Assembly (NCBI RefSeq): GCF_030704535.1 | Contig: NC_081823.1 | Location: 6,330,501 to 6,394,500 of the forward strand | Source of the DNA: Vitis vinifera | Taxonomy: Eukaryota > Streptophyta > Magnoliopsida > Vitales > Vitaceae | Length of the DNA stretch: 64,000 nucleotides | Reading direction: 5' to 3' | In this document: piece after piece, positions 62,460 to 64,000 of the stretch | Numbering within the stretch: position 1 is the stretch's first letter | How the letters are laid out: each line of letters opens with the position of its first letter | Translations under genes and position numbers: made by a program | Notes under the pieces: generated by a model | The model's input: the letters and a program-made list of their open reading frames with translations, nothing else | What the model was told of the DNA's origin: nothing | Databases searched by the model: none

Positions 62460-63260
62460 AAAGGAATGTGGGAAGCAATATGGGAAGCAATATGGGAAGC
62501 AATATGGGGGAAGATGTTAACTTACACATAAATGAAAGAGAGATGATGGGGGGATTGTGGTTGGATAACACTTAATAGATGTAATTTATGCAGGGAGAGT
62601 GAAGAGTCTAGTAACCACATTATGATTCACTATGAGAGGACAAAGGTGTTATGTTATGGACTTTACTTTTAGCAATCTTTGATCTCTACTACAATGAGAA
62701 ATCTGCTCCTTGAGTGGAAATTGAAGGGATCGTATAAGAAAAGACACCATGTTTGGAGAATGGCTCCCTTGCACTTGTTCTGGTGCATATGGAAAAAGCA
62801 AAACCACAGAATCTTTAATCAAGAAAAGCTCACAAATCAGAGGTCAAAGATGAGCTTCATTAAATCCCTCTTAGAATGATCCAACGTTTCATTAGAGATG
62901 GGAAAATTCTCAATGATGGACTTCAAAGATAGTCTTAGTACAGAATAACTTGGGCTTTGAGGCCTTTTTTGTAGATACCTGTTGGTATTCTTTGTTTTGT
63001 CTTTTATGTAAAGTTCCTGTATACGTAAGGTACAGCCCTTTTCCTTGGCACTCTTTCAATAGGTAGAAGAAGAAGAAGACAACCTTTTCCTGGGCACTCT
63101 TTCAATAGGTAGAAGAAGAAGAAGACAACCTTTTCCTGGGCACTCTTTCAATAGGTGGAAGAAGAAGGAAGCTACTTGTTGGTATTCTTTGTTTTATCTT
63201 TTATGCATACTTCTTGTATGCATTGGGTGTGCCCCCTTTCCTTAGCACTCTTTTAAGAAG
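62460..63260 (+). mobile_element. LINE 3' ends (at least one decayed copy plus a second tail)
   Basis: Plus-strand translation near 62679-62879 gives the region after plant LINE reverse transcriptase (HHVWRMAPLHLFWCIWKKQNHRIF). A 3' end typical of these LINEs follows (TTGGTATTCTTTGTTTTGTC, GCACTCTTTCAATAGG). A second version of the same tail recurs at 63178-63260, so two tails are joined or the tail was duplicated. Reading breaks are frequent. Confidence 0.7.
63035..63170. repeat. Tandem repeat in LINE tail, ~48-bp unit, three copies
   Basis: Three successive units contain CCTTTTCCTGGGCACTC, TTTCAATAGGTAG and AAGAAGAAGAAGACAA. The first and last are slightly diverged. Confidence 0.88.
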
Positions 63261-63269
63261 AAAAGAACT

Positions 63270-64000
63270 TCATCTTTTTCTTTTTAATGTGTGGTGGTTC
63301 TAGAACCCTACAATCTCTTCTTACCCTTGTTGGGGATTTTTTTGCATTACACCTAGATCGGTTAAGGATTCCTCGTGTGATTTGCATATTGTAAATGGAG
63401 GTCCAAATAAGATCATCTTGAACAGAACAAATAGATTTTTTGAATGTAGAGTTGACTTCTTGAAGTTCAAAAAATTCTTAAAGCTTATTTCACATATAAA
63501 CTTGTCCTGGCTTCCCTCAACCAGACCTGTCCTTGAACCTCACAGATAGTAATGTTTTTCAGAAGTCGGTAGCGGTTTTTGTGTACTTCACGTGTACTAG
63601 CCTTTTGTCCCTTTCTTCATCTAATGATATTGTTATCATATAAATAAAAACAAGTCAAACGAATAGGAGAAAAATAAAAGTTTTTTCCCTTAATAGGAGT
63701 AAATGAACATTCAAGGCCCTTCAAGGTTATCTCAAGGGAAAATAAGACCACATCACAAAGACCAACAGTATTAGATGCATACATGAAGAAGCAGCAGAGG
63801 AAGATAGAAGAGCTGGAAATCCAAGACCCATACTGCAGGAAATTAGGTATATTTATTCGTGGCTGGGAGTGCAGACAGGTGGATTGCTAGAGAGCACAAG
63901 AGGAAACTGTTTCCATAGCTAAAAGAGGAGGTGAGACTCCTGAGGAGTTTAGAGGAGATTTTGTCCTGAGACTTCTGGAACCATTCACATGGCCTGAGGC
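63270..64000. other. Right-edge region, unassigned
   Basis: No gene could be supported. A frame near 63735-63990 reads TVLDAYMKKQQRKIEELEIQ and onwards; it could be a decayed retroelement fragment, but no domain was recognised. Confidence 0.3.

Overview
The window is plant nuclear DNA, most likely grapevine (Vitis) or a close relative. The evidence is AT-rich intergenic DNA, introns with plant GT-AG signals, Ty1/copia and LINE remnants, MITEs, and paralogous CC-NBS-LRR genes of a type common in grape. Species assignment is inference; no database was searched.

Layout, left to right. (1) 1-7620: a cytochrome P450 cluster of the CYP85 clan (CYP716/CYP728-like) on the minus strand. It holds a pseudogene running off the left edge, a decayed copia fossil, one nearly complete four-exon P450 (5030-6888) with a splice or frame problem at the exon 3/4 border, and a short stub of a third copy. 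(2) 8585-18501: a small Tmem14/FAX-type membrane protein gene on the minus strand. Its second intron is about 8 kb and has collected three MITE-like elements and an internally incomplete copia element. (3) 20761-22026: a single-exon DTW-domain tRNA-modification gene. (4) 22958-24620: four tandem ~238-bp repeats and a long AT-rich MITE-like element. (5) 24751-26791: a five-exon CRM-domain splicing factor of the mitochondrial CAF type. It converges on (6) 27759-33646, a five-exon purple acid phosphatase on the minus strand. (7) 36969-49840: a disease-resistance cluster of two large CC-NBS-LRR paralogues on the minus strand. Between them lie an NBS-LRR relic, a 5'-truncated LINE and a very young copia insertion. 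(8) 51205-55394: a 1.73-kb tandem duplication ending in a 21-bp minisatellite of about 36 units. (9) 57191-60936: the C-terminal exons of a URB1/NopRA1-like ribosome-biogenesis gene on the minus strand, followed by LINE tails to the right edge.

The genes do not form one pathway. The window is a mosaic of conserved housekeeping genes (tRNA modification, organellar splicing, ribosome biogenesis, lipid membrane protein, phosphatase) and two fast-evolving tandem families (P450 and NLR) where relics and transposons collect. The exon models for the FAX, CAF, PAP and URB1-like genes were read directly from GT/AG boundaries with matching phases. I found no RNA genes, CRISPR arrays or clear evidence of an entirely new system. 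The most unusual structures are the 21-bp minisatellite that is open in several frames and the segmental duplication whose junction falls inside it.
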